A stretch of 8,547 nt of DNA from Syntrophomonadaceae bacterium (lineage in GTDB: Bacteria > Bacillota_D > Dethiobacteria > DTU022 > PWGO01). The translations under genes and the position numbers were made by a program. A model generated the notes under the pieces. It worked only from the letters and a program-made list of their open reading frames with translations. It had not been told where the DNA came from and searched no databases. Location: positions 1 through 8,547 of the forward strand of contig PWGT01000186.1 of the NCBI GenBank assembly GCA_003554535.1. The letters are read 5' to 3'. Below, in pieces: positions 1-5,024 of this stretch. Numbering within the stretch: position 1 is the first letter of the stretch; each line of letters starts with the position of its first letter.

Positions 1-1
1 G

Positions 2-103
2 GAAACAAAATATATGACTTTTAAGGAATTGGCTGAGTCTATTAATAAAGAAGCTGAAAGAATAGATAAAGAACACAAAAACAAAACTACCCCTACAAAA
101 TAA
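2..103 (+). CDS. C-terminal fragment of an unrecognised protein
   Basis: An open frame enters from the left edge and runs 33 codons to a TAA stop. The visible tail is strongly charged and Lys/Glu rich, with a likely amphipathic helix (FKELAESINKEAERIDKEHK) followed by a Lys/Thr/Pro end. An internal ATG lies at position 14 but has no ribosome binding site before it, so the true start is probably outside the window. No domain can be recognised from this short piece, and the function is unknown. It is transcribed towards the vapBC pair. It could be a real gene end or a chance frame; the absence of internal stops and the helix-like composition slightly favour a real gene. Confidence 0.4.
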   Translation, partial: ETKYMTFKELAESINKEAERIDKEHKNKTTPTK

Positions 104-183
104 GAGTCAGAGAGTCGAAGGAAGTAGGACTCATTTAGCTCACCACTTAACTAATTTATACATTTCTTTGAATTATACTGCAT

Positions 184-241
184 TAACCTGGGGTGATATG
201 ACAATCACCCGGTCAGTATTGTTATTCAACCAACCAGGTTA
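184..241. repeat. Nested inverted repeat (8-bp outer arms, 6-bp inner hairpin)
   Basis: The outer arms TAACCTGG (184-191) and CCAGGTTA (234-241) are perfectly complementary. Inside them GGTGAT (192-197) and ATCACC (204-209) form a second stem with the 6-base loop ATGACA; if the outer stem is one pair shorter the inner stem gains a G-C pair. The remainder, 210-233, can form only weak pairs. The shape resembles a folded RNA with a closing stem, or a recombination or transposon-end hairpin. No family was recognised. Confidence 0.5.
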
Positions 242-245
242 TCAT
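222..245 (-). other. 7-codon mini-ORF behind a canonical Shine-Dalgarno
   Basis: On the minus strand AGGGAGG (259-253) sits 7 bases before an ATG that opens MITWLVE and then TAA. The spacing is ideal for translation initiation, yet the frame closes after seven codons, inside the outer arm of the inverted repeat. It lies about 30 bases beyond the stop of the 22-codon frame. It is best read as the start site of a truncated gene or as a leader peptide. Confidence 0.25.
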
Positions 246-275
246 GCTGCAGCCTCCCTACTAAAATGCCGGGGG

Positions 276-344
276 CTATCCCAATTTTGCGGGCATAATT
301 AATATTTCGTTCTTGGACCCTTCATTTTCCTTTTTGTTTGCCAT
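276..344 (-). CDS. Possible 22-residue small ORF with a Shine-Dalgarno
   Basis: The minus strand carries a perfect AGGAGGT (362-356), then 11 bases, then ATG, 22 codons and TAG. The peptide begins MANKKENEGSKNEI and ends LIMPAKLG: a charged N-terminus followed by a hydrophobic stretch. Spacing is slightly long, and a TTG 8 bases after the Shine-Dalgarno in another frame gives only 16 codons. It may be a real small protein, a leader peptide, or the surviving start of a decayed gene. The -IMPAK- segment loosely recalls the N-termini of some clostridial serine recombinases, but this is too short to argue homology. No function is assigned. Confidence 0.25.
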   Translation of the reverse strand: MANKKENEGSKNEILIMPAKLG

Positions 345-522
345 GGCAATCAATTACCTCCTCATATCTTTCCGGTAGATTTAATCCTTAGATAGTGGCA
401 CTGCAACGACTGTTGCTGCTTGGCTGGGTATTACACTATACTAAAACAATAAATTAATATTTTAATGATCTGTGAGTGTCGGATGAGTAGAAGATTTGTC
501 CTACCCTATCAATAGGTGGGCA

Positions 523-963
523 TTAGCAAAGTTCACCTGGAAAGACAGAAAAACCATAAGCAACCAAAGATCTAAAAAGCTGTTTATCCCAGCAGCCTAT
601 GCTTAGGCTTTTCTCCTGTAATCGCTGAGCAAGAACGACTGCACTGGCCATATGTATGGCATCAAAACCACGCAAGGCATAGTATTCAACCAGTTCCCCA
701 GCTTTGAATATCACCGTATCGGTAACTTCCATAATAAAAAAAGAATTCCAATCAATATTAAGATAGCCAACTACCTTGCCGTAACTATCTCTGTCAAGCA
801 CTCCTTCCCGCAGACAACGGGCAAAAGACGCTCTGGCCTCGGCATAGGCCACTTTGGATGTTGCTACAAAAGAAGCAACCCTTACCTTTTCTCTAACCAG
901 TTCGCTACCCTCTTCTTCTATATACAGTTTTATCAGTGCGCTGGTATCCAGATAACAAATCAT
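523..963 (-). CDS. vapC: VapC-type PIN-domain ribonuclease toxin
   Basis: A 146-residue single PIN-domain protein, the toxin half of a type II toxin-antitoxin module. The family are Mg2+-dependent endoribonucleases that cut tRNA or rRNA when released from the antitoxin. The conserved acidic residues are visible: Asp6 in the opening YLDTSAL motif, Glu42 in AYAEARA, Asp101 in GFDAIHMA and Asp126 in CWDKQL. All four metal-binding positions are therefore intact and the protein is probably active. Its ATG overlaps the antitoxin stop as ATGA (963-960), so the two are translationally coupled with the antitoxin first. Length is normal for the family. The RNA target cannot be read from sequence. Confidence 0.88.
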   Translation of the reverse strand: MICYLDTSALIKLYIEEEGSELVREKVRVASFVATSKVAYAEARASFARCLREGVLDRDSYGKVVGYLNIDWNSFFIMEVTDTVIFKAGELVEYYALRGFDAIHMASAVVLAQRLQEKSLSIGCWDKQLFRSLVAYGFSVFPGELC

Positions 964-1235
964 CGCCGATCCTCCGCTACCATTTCACCAGCAGTCTTAC
1001 CACCCTCTTTGCCTGAAACAACGGGAGGATTTAGTCCCGGCTTACCACCCCTCCATGTCGCTTCACCGCCTTTCAGCAACTCCTCTGCTTCTCGTGGCAA
1101 CTGCTCCTGCTCCACTGGAACCAGTCTACATACGGCGTTGCCCCTTTCGGTTATGATAATGGTTTCTCCTTTTTTAACCCGGCGCAGGTAGCGGCTTAAG
1201 CTGTTCTTTAATTCCCTGATACCTACTTTTTCCAT
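960..1235 (-). CDS. vapB: VapB antitoxin, Phd/YefM family
   Basis: A 91-residue antitoxin. The N-terminal part (about residues 1-40: VGIRELKNSL, RYLRRVKKGETIIITERG, AVCRLVP) is a typical Phd/YefM DNA-binding fold. The C-terminal tail (about 45-91) is Gly/Pro-rich with WRGGKPG and ends MVAEDRR, a form common in VapB partners of PIN toxins; it should wrap the toxin and block its active site. ATG at 1235 was chosen because an AAGGA motif lies 10 bases upstream. A GTG at 1244 would add three residues but leaves only one base after that motif. Such antitoxins usually repress their own operon together with the toxin. A good promoter lies directly upstream. Confidence 0.86.
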   Translation of the reverse strand: MEKVGIRELKNSLSRYLRRVKKGETIIITERGNAVCRLVPVEQEQLPREAEELLKGGEATWRGGKPGLNPPVVSGKEGGKTAGEMVAEDRR

Positions 1236-1268
1236 GGCATACACATCCTTCTTTCTACTTGTGGCTAC

Positions 1269-1297
1269 ATTATAACCAACATATGCCCTCTTTGCAA
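1269..1297 (-). promoter_or_regulatory. Predicted sigma-A promoter of vapBC
   Basis: On the minus strand TTGCAA (1297-1292) is followed after 17 bases by a perfect TATAAT (1274-1269). Transcription would start near 1262, giving a leader of roughly 27 bases before the vapB ATG. This is expected for an autoregulated toxin-antitoxin operon. No convincing palindromic operator was found over it. Confidence 0.6.
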
Positions 1298-1372
1298 ATT
1301 TCTAAAGCATGTTTGGAAGCATAAATATGTTATAAAAAACAATATGGGAAAAGGGGTTCTGTTGTATTGTAT

Positions 1373-1738
1373 TTAAAGAATACGTGTACCTGGCGGCACA
1401 TCTGAATCTGGAGCAATAAGTTTAACAGAATTATCCTCCAATACGGTTCCAAGAACTAATACTTCTGACTTGTAACCTGCTATCTTTTTGGGGGGGAAGT
1501 TTGTAACAGCTATTACCTGCCTTCCTTCTAAATCCTCTTTATTATAATGATCGGTTATTTGAGCACTGGTCTTTTTAATTCCAAAAGGGCCAAAGTCTAT
1601 GATAAGCTTATAAGCAGGTTTACGAGCTTCTGGAAAGTCGGCAACTTCTTTTACTATACCTACTCTCATTTCTACGCTTTCAAAAGTTTGATAATCTATC
1701 AGTTTATTTGTTTTAGATAAAACTTTTATCGCCTCCAT
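1373..1738 (-). CDS. csaA: CsaA-like tRNA-binding-domain protein
   Basis: A 121-residue protein made almost entirely of one EMAP-II/tRNA-binding OB-fold. Diagnostic CsaA segments are MRVGIVKEVADFPEARKPAYK, IDFGPFGIKKTSAQIT, QVIAVTNFPPKKIAGYKSEVL and the C-terminal PPGTRIL. Family members are homodimers that bind tRNA; Bacillus CsaA was also described as an export-related chaperone. The protein has about a dozen residues more at the N-terminus than a typical CsaA. The start is uncertain: no Shine-Dalgarno precedes ATG 1738, while a GGAGG lies immediately inside the frame. It is 134 bases from rdgB on the same strand, so it may have its own promoter or be a read-through gene. Family assignment is firm; physiological role is not. 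Confidence 0.88.
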   Translation of the reverse strand: MEAIKVLSKTNKLIDYQTFESVEMRVGIVKEVADFPEARKPAYKLIIDFGPFGIKKTSAQITDHYNKEDLEGRQVIAVTNFPPKKIAGYKSEVLVLGTVLEDNSVKLIAPDSDVPPGTRIL

Positions 1739-1800
1739 TATAGAAAAACTTTACACACTTTCTTCATTAACAATATCGCAAAACTTAATTGAATTTTTAT

Positions 1801-1819
1801 CTTAGAATAGTATTCCTAG
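1801..1819. promoter_or_regulatory. Imperfect palindrome upstream of csaA
   Basis: CTTAGAATA-G-TATTCCTAG is a palindrome with 7 of 9 arm positions matching around a single central base. It lies about 60 bases upstream of the csaA start, in the rdgB-csaA gap. It has operator-like geometry rather than hairpin geometry, since the loop is only one base. No regulator is recognised. Confidence 0.25.
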
Positions 1820-1872
1820 TTTTTTAAAATAAGCACCCCATACAAGCAATCTACTCCCTAACAAACAACTTG

Positions 1873-2472
1873 TTACTTGAAAATTAATTTTTCCATGAGA
1901 GGTCTTAGCTGTTGCAAGGCTTTACCCCGATGACTTACCCTGTTCTTTAGCTCAGGGTCCATCTGGGCAAAAGTTAACCCAGTAGGCTCATGATAAAATA
2001 AGGGATCATATCCAAATCCGCTACTACCACGTTGTTGGGTTAGTATTATCCCCTCACAAGTTTCCTCGATGATATCCTCTCCACCTTCAGGGTATGCTAA
2101 AGCCAGCACACAAACAAACCTTGCTTTTCTTTCATACTCTGGAATCCCTTCGAGCTTTTCCATTAACAAGAGATTGTTGTCAGAATCGCTGGCATCTTCC
2201 CCGGCAAAGCGGGCTGATTTCACACCGGGAAGGCCATCCAAAGAGTCAATTACCAGCCCGGAGTCATCAGCCAGAGAAATCTCCTGGGTAAAGTTACTAA
2301 TTGTACGCGCCTTTTTCAAGGCATTTTCCCTGAAGGTGGCACCGTCTTCCTCTACCTCCGGGACATTTTCAAGCTGATTGAGAGTAACAATTTTAAAGGG
2401 TAAATCATGGAGAACGTTTTTTATTTCCTTTGCCTTTCCTTCATTGTGAGTCGCCAAAACCAGGTTTTGCAT
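1873..2472 (-). CDS. rdgB: XTP/dITP diphosphatase (RdgB/HAM1)
   Basis: A 199-residue house-cleaning nucleotidase that hydrolyses ITP, dITP and XTP to the monophosphate and pyrophosphate, keeping deaminated purines out of nucleic acids. Family motifs are complete: LATHNEGKAKEI at residues 6-17 (triphosphate binding), SLADDSGLVID at 66-76 with catalytic Asp70, LPGVKSARFAG at 81-91, GFGYDPLFY at 152-160 (base recognition) and SHRGKAL at 180-186. Length is standard. ATG 2472 has GAGGA six bases upstream. Only 18 bases separate it from the rph stop, so it is almost certainly the second gene of an rph-rdgB transcript, a conserved order in Firmicutes. The metallophosphoesterase gene that often follows is absent here. 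Confidence 0.97.
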   Translation of the reverse strand: MQNLVLATHNEGKAKEIKNVLHDLPFKIVTLNQLENVPEVEEDGATFRENALKKARTISNFTQEISLADDSGLVIDSLDGLPGVKSARFAGEDASDSDNNLLLMEKLEGIPEYERKARFVCVLALAYPEGGEDIIEETCEGIILTQQRGSSGFGYDPLFYHEPTGLTFAQMDPELKNRVSHRGKALQQLRPLMEKLIFK

Positions 2473-2490
2473 ATTAATTCCTCGCTCTCA

Positions 2491-3258
2491 TTACTTTTCA
2501 AAATTCAAGTTTTGTTCTATGGCCTCTTCAATCTCTGCCGCATCGGGTCCGAAGCTTTCTTTCTGAGTGGCTATAATTTCTTTAATCCCTTTTTGGGCCA
2601 AGGCCAGAAGAGAATCCAACTCCTGACGGCTAAAAGTTTCCCCTTCAGCCGTGCCCTGAATTTCCACAAACTCTTCGCTTCCGGTCATGACTACGTTCAA
2701 ATCTACGGAAGCAGTATAATCTTCCTGGAAGTTAAGATCAAGCAAGTGCTCTCCTTCAACTATACCTACACTCACCGCTCCCAAAAAATCTTTCACCGGC
2801 AAAACCTGAATTGCCTCTTTTCTTTTCAGGCAAAAGAGTGCATCTAGCAGAGCCACGTATGAACCGCTGATAGAAGCAGTGCGTGTGCCTCCATCGGCCT
2901 GGATCACATCACAGTCTATATAGATGGTACGCTCCCCCAGTTCCGAGAGACACACTACCGAACGCAACGAACGCCCTATCAACCTCTGAATCTCGTAGGT
3001 CCTTCCGGAAGCCCGTCCACGGGTACTTTCCCTCTGCGTTCGAACATCTGTAGACCGAGGCAGCAAGGCATATTCAGCAGTCACCCAGCCCTGCCCGGTT
3101 CCTTTTAAAAACCCCGGAACTTCCTCTTCCACAGACGCAGTGCAAATAACCTTTGTATCTCCTGCTGTAACCAGCACCGAACCTTCAGGGTGTTTCAGGA
3201 AATTGCGCTGGAAATTCATGGGTCTAATCTGATCTTTTACCTTTTCTTCAGTACTCAT
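2491..3258 (-). CDS. rph: Ribonuclease PH
   Basis: A 255-residue phosphate-dependent 3'-to-5' exoribonuclease that trims tRNA precursors and other RNA 3' ends, acting as a ring hexamer in the cytoplasm. The signature block is present: [20 protein letters not shown] at residues 68-87, then [14 protein letters not shown] at 89-102. Also present are the phosphate-site GTRTAS at 124-129, and [16 protein letters not shown] with the conserved acidic residues Asp180 and Asp186. ATG 3258 has GGAGA about six bases upstream. The usual N-terminal R-x-DGR segment is not evident; the chain opens [14 protein letters not shown] instead, although the following [13 protein letters not shown] is normal. It heads the rph-rdgB pair and is separated from its usual neighbour gerM by two opposite-strand genes. 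Confidence 0.97.
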   Translation of the reverse strand: MSTEEKVKDQIRPMNFQRNFLKHPEGSVLVTAGDTKVICTASVEEEVPGFLKGTGQGWVTAEYALLPRSTDVRTQRESTRGRASGRTYEIQRLIGRSLRSVVCLSELGERTIYIDCDVIQADGGTRTASISGSYVALLDALFCLKRKEAIQVLPVKDFLGAVSVGIVEGEHLLDLNFQEDYTASVDLNVVMTGSEEFVEIQGTAEGETFSRQELDSLLALAQKGIKEIIATQKESFGPDAAEIEEAIEQNLNFEK

Positions 3259-3277
3259 TTTTAATCTCCTTTTTTAG

Positions 3278-3305
3278 ATGGTCACATTTTTAAATGGTCA
3301 CATTT
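3278..3305. repeat. 12-bp direct repeat, two copies on a 16-bp period
   Basis: ATGGTCACATTT occurs perfectly at 3278-3289 and again at 3294-3305. The second copy runs into the -35 element of the plus-strand promoter, and the first lies 20 bases upstream of the rph start codon. The arrangement could be a pair of binding sites for a regulator of the cyclase promoter or of rph, or a small tandem duplication. Confidence 0.55.
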
Positions 3306-3333
3306 GACATTTTCTTTATCTAAAAGTTATACT
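3304..3333 (+). promoter_or_regulatory. Near-consensus sigma-A promoter for the cyclase gene
   Basis: A perfect TTGACA (3304-3309) is followed after 18 bases by TATACT (3328-3333), five of six bases of the -10 consensus. Transcription would start near 3340, giving an untranslated leader of about 150 bases before the diguanylate cyclase ATG at 3494. One copy of the 12-bp direct repeat overlaps the -35 box. No riboswitch fold was recognised in the leader. Confidence 0.6.
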
Positions 3334-3337
3334 AATT

Positions 3338-3366
3338 ATTGTACTAATGAAAAATATTGAGTACAA
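3338..3366 (-). promoter_or_regulatory. Candidate promoter for rph-rdgB
   Basis: On the minus strand TTGTAC (3366-3361) precedes TACAAT (3343-3338) with a 17-base spacer. The -10 matches five of six bases, the -35 only three. Its transcript would begin near 3331, directly facing the plus-strand promoter, so the two could exclude each other. The two boxes include a 7-bp inverted repeat (TTGTACT 3339-3345, AGTACAA 3360-3366). Confidence 0.3.
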
Positions 3367-3493
3367 GTGAATGTAACCTATCCTAATTTCACATTAACAA
3401 ATTTAAGTAAGCTTCATACGATTATAGCATATTTTACGGCTAAAATTTAACCCATTATCAATGAACAATCAATAGGGAAGCAGGCTGACCTTT

Positions 3494-4915
3494 ATGGATA
3501 ACAATTCCCCTCAAATTCAAAAAAATAAAATAATGATTGCCTTGAATACTTTAGAAGAAAGGCATATTATTTTAAATTTCCTCAAGGAAAAAGAGTACGA
3601 GATAGTGGAAACAGACAACTTAAATGAAGCCCTCCAAATTAGCCAAAATGAAGCCCCTGATTTGATAATAACTACTTCTGGCAAAAATGAATTTGGCAGT
3701 GAACTGACCAATGAAATGAAGGCCAATGTATTAACCAGAAATGTGCCTATTTTACATATGACTGGGCCCAGCGAGGTAGATAAAGCTGAAGCCATTTCAT
3801 CGGGAGCAGATGATCTGATCTCCAGACCTATTAGCAGAACTGAGCTGCTTTTTAGAATAGAAAGATTGGCCAAAGAGAAGACTCTGCTGGATGAATTTAA
3901 AGACAGTGTGCCTGATTCCATAAACCCCTTATCGAAGTGGGAAAATGAATCAGATTACCTTGTAAGCGCTAAAAAGCCCGTAGTGCTTATAGTAGATGAT
4001 AATAAGCTGATTAGAGTTCAGCTAAAAGATTACGTAGAATCACTGGGGCACAGCGTTATAACAGCCCCTAATGGGCAGAAGGCATTCGAAGTGACTCAAA
4101 ATTATTCCCTGGATTTAATTTTGCTTGATATTCTTCTGCCCGACCTGGGAGGCATTGAACTGCTGGAAATGATCCGGCAGCAAAAGAACTTGCTGCAGTT
4201 GCCAGTCATAATTATCTCCAGTCTCTCCAGCTCTGAAAGCAAACTTAAAGCGTTGGAATTAGGTGCCGATGACTATATCACCAAGCCAGTTGACTTCGAA
4301 GAATTACAAGTAAAAATGAAAGCTGTATTACAAAAGAAGTTCTATTTCGAGGAAGTTACCCAGAATTATCACCTTGCGGTTAAAAGAGCCATCACCGATA
4401 GCCTCACCGAGCTTTATAACCACGGTTACTTTCATGAATTTTTGGAGCGAGAGGTTGAACGGTGTAGAAGGTATCATCACCCCCTTTCACTCATTTTAGC
4501 TGATATAGATAATTTCAAAAATTATAACGATATTCATGGCCATCCCCAGGGTGATATTGTACTTAAAACTGTAGCGGACATATTTAAGCAATCCACTCGC
4601 AGCACTGACCTTGCTGCAAGATACGGCGGAGAAGAATTTGCCCTGGTATTGCCGGAAACTGAAATGTTTGGGGCCCAAGTAGTAGCTGAAAAAATAAGAG
4701 CTACAGTAGAAAAGCAAAAAATCAAGGGCGAGGAACAACAACCCCAGGGTAGAGTAACCATAAGCCTCGGTATCTCCTCTTTGCCAGTGGCTGATAAAGA
4801 AACCACAGCTATCATGCTCATAAACAAAGCTGATCAAGCTCTCTATGAAGCCAAGGAAAAAGGCCGGAACAGAGTAATATCTCACCCTCTAGAAAATACT
4901 ACACCTCTTAATTAA
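3494..4915 (+). CDS. Diguanylate cyclase with two receiver domains (PleD-like)
   Basis: A 473-residue soluble response regulator. Receiver 1 (about residues 11-128) is degenerate: the acidic pair is replaced by LNT (17-19), the phosphorylated Asp by Thr60/Thr61, and the usual Lys by Arg111. Receiver 2 (about 162-281) is complete: Asp168/Asp169, phosphoacceptor Asp212, Ser242 region and Lys264-Pro. A linker leads to a GGDEF domain (about 302-465) with metal-binding Asp337, the active-site GGEEF at 378-382 and an RSTD inhibitory I-site at 369-372. It should therefore make cyclic di-GMP from two GTP, be switched by phosphorylation and be inhibited by product. No kinase gene is nearby. The ribosome binding site is poor (AGG nine bases before the ATG, GGGAAG further out). 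The gene opposes both flanking blocks and precedes the MreB-like gene by 109 bases. Confidence 0.94.
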   Translation: MDNNSPQIQKNKIMIALNTLEERHIILNFLKEKEYEIVETDNLNEALQISQNEAPDLIITTSGKNEFGSELTNEMKANVLTRNVPILHMTGPSEVDKAEAISSGADDLISRPISRTELLFRIERLAKEKTLLDEFKDSVPDSINPLSKWENESDYLVSAKKPVVLIVDDNKLIRVQLKDYVESLGHSVITAPNGQKAFEVTQNYSLDLILLDILLPDLGGIELLEMIRQQKNLLQLPVIIISSLSSSESKLKALELGADDYITKPVDFEELQVKMKAVLQKKFYFEEVTQNYHLAVKRAITDSLTELYNHGYFHEFLEREVERCRRYHHPLSLILADIDNFKNYNDIHGHPQGDIVLKTVADIFKQSTRSTDLAARYGGEEFALVLPETEMFGAQVVAEKIRATVEKQKIKGEEQQPQGRVTISLGISSLPVADKETTAIMLINKADQALYEAKEKGRNRVISHPLENTTPLN

Positions 4916-4978
4916 TTTAATCCTAATCTGCTTCACGTATATTTCCCCCGATGTTGAGAATTAATAATAGGGAGGAAA

Positions 4979-4992
4979 TTTCACATGTGAAA
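4979..4992. promoter_or_regulatory. 14-bp perfect palindrome upstream of the MreB-like gene
   Basis: TTTCACATGTGAAA is a perfect palindrome with no spacer, 32 bases upstream of the annotated MreB-like start. It begins three bases after a strong GGGAGG Shine-Dalgarno (4970-4975) and contains an ATG directly followed by TGA. A bound repressor could block transcription, or the site could belong to a leader element. No regulator is identified. Confidence 0.45.
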
Positions 4993-5013
4993 CTTACTCG
5001 CTTATTACTTTAG
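4987..5013 (+). other. Possible 8-codon leader ORF before the MreB-like gene
   Basis: GTG at 4987 opens eight codons (MKLTRLLL) and a TAG stop, 11 bases after GGAGG (4971-4975). The TAG is directly followed by TAAGGAGG, the ribosome binding site of the MreB-like gene. The arrangement would permit translational coupling or attenuation. Alternatively the same ribosome binding site serves the start-stop ATG-TGA at 4985-4990, or the whole thing is coincidence. Confidence 0.25.
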
Positions 5014-5024
5014 TAAGGAGGCAC

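Larger units (their letters stand above)
104..522. other. Gene-poor intergenic stretch with inverted repeats and mini-ORFs
   Basis: About 420 bases without a convincing gene. It contains a long inverted repeat (184-191 with 234-241) enclosing a second hairpin (192-197 with 204-209). A GCAAC/GTTGC hairpin lies at 403-416, and a short G/C stem just beyond the vapC stop at 500-505 with 515-520. On the minus strand two reading frames of 22 and 7 codons each follow a strong Shine-Dalgarno sequence. There is no T-run that would make any hairpin a clear intrinsic terminator. The region looks like eroded or accessory DNA rather than a simple promoter spacer. Confidence 0.5.

Noticed and set aside
104..132. 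Terminator after the left-edge partial gene (GAGTC/GACTC)
   Set aside because: The stem is only five pairs with a long loop and is not followed by a T-run.
184..241. Integron attC site
   Set aside because: The nested inverted repeat has attC-like symmetry, but the RYYYAAC and GTTRRRY core sites are not placed correctly and there is no integrase or cassette array in view.
652..1191. 179-codon plus-strand frame across vapBC
   Set aside because: It runs antisense to two genes with clear families and conserved residues, its sequence is low-quality (Ser/Pro/Thr rich) and it has no ribosome binding site or domain.
1333..1372. Intrinsic terminator after csaA
   Set aside because: ACAATA and TATTGT can pair before a T-run on the minus strand, but the stem is only six AT-rich pairs with a loop of about 20 bases.
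2407..2847. 146-codon plus-strand frame across rdgB and rph
   Set aside because: It is antisense to two highly conserved genes, has no recognisable domain, and is best explained as a shadow frame.
3340..3493. Cyclic-di-GMP riboswitch in the cyclase leader
   Set aside because: The leader is long enough to suggest one, but the conserved riboswitch core and stems could not be found.
4496..4885. Minus-strand frames opposite the GGDEF domain
   Set aside because: The plus strand encodes an intact catalytic domain here; the opposing frames are aromatic/Ser-rich shadows.
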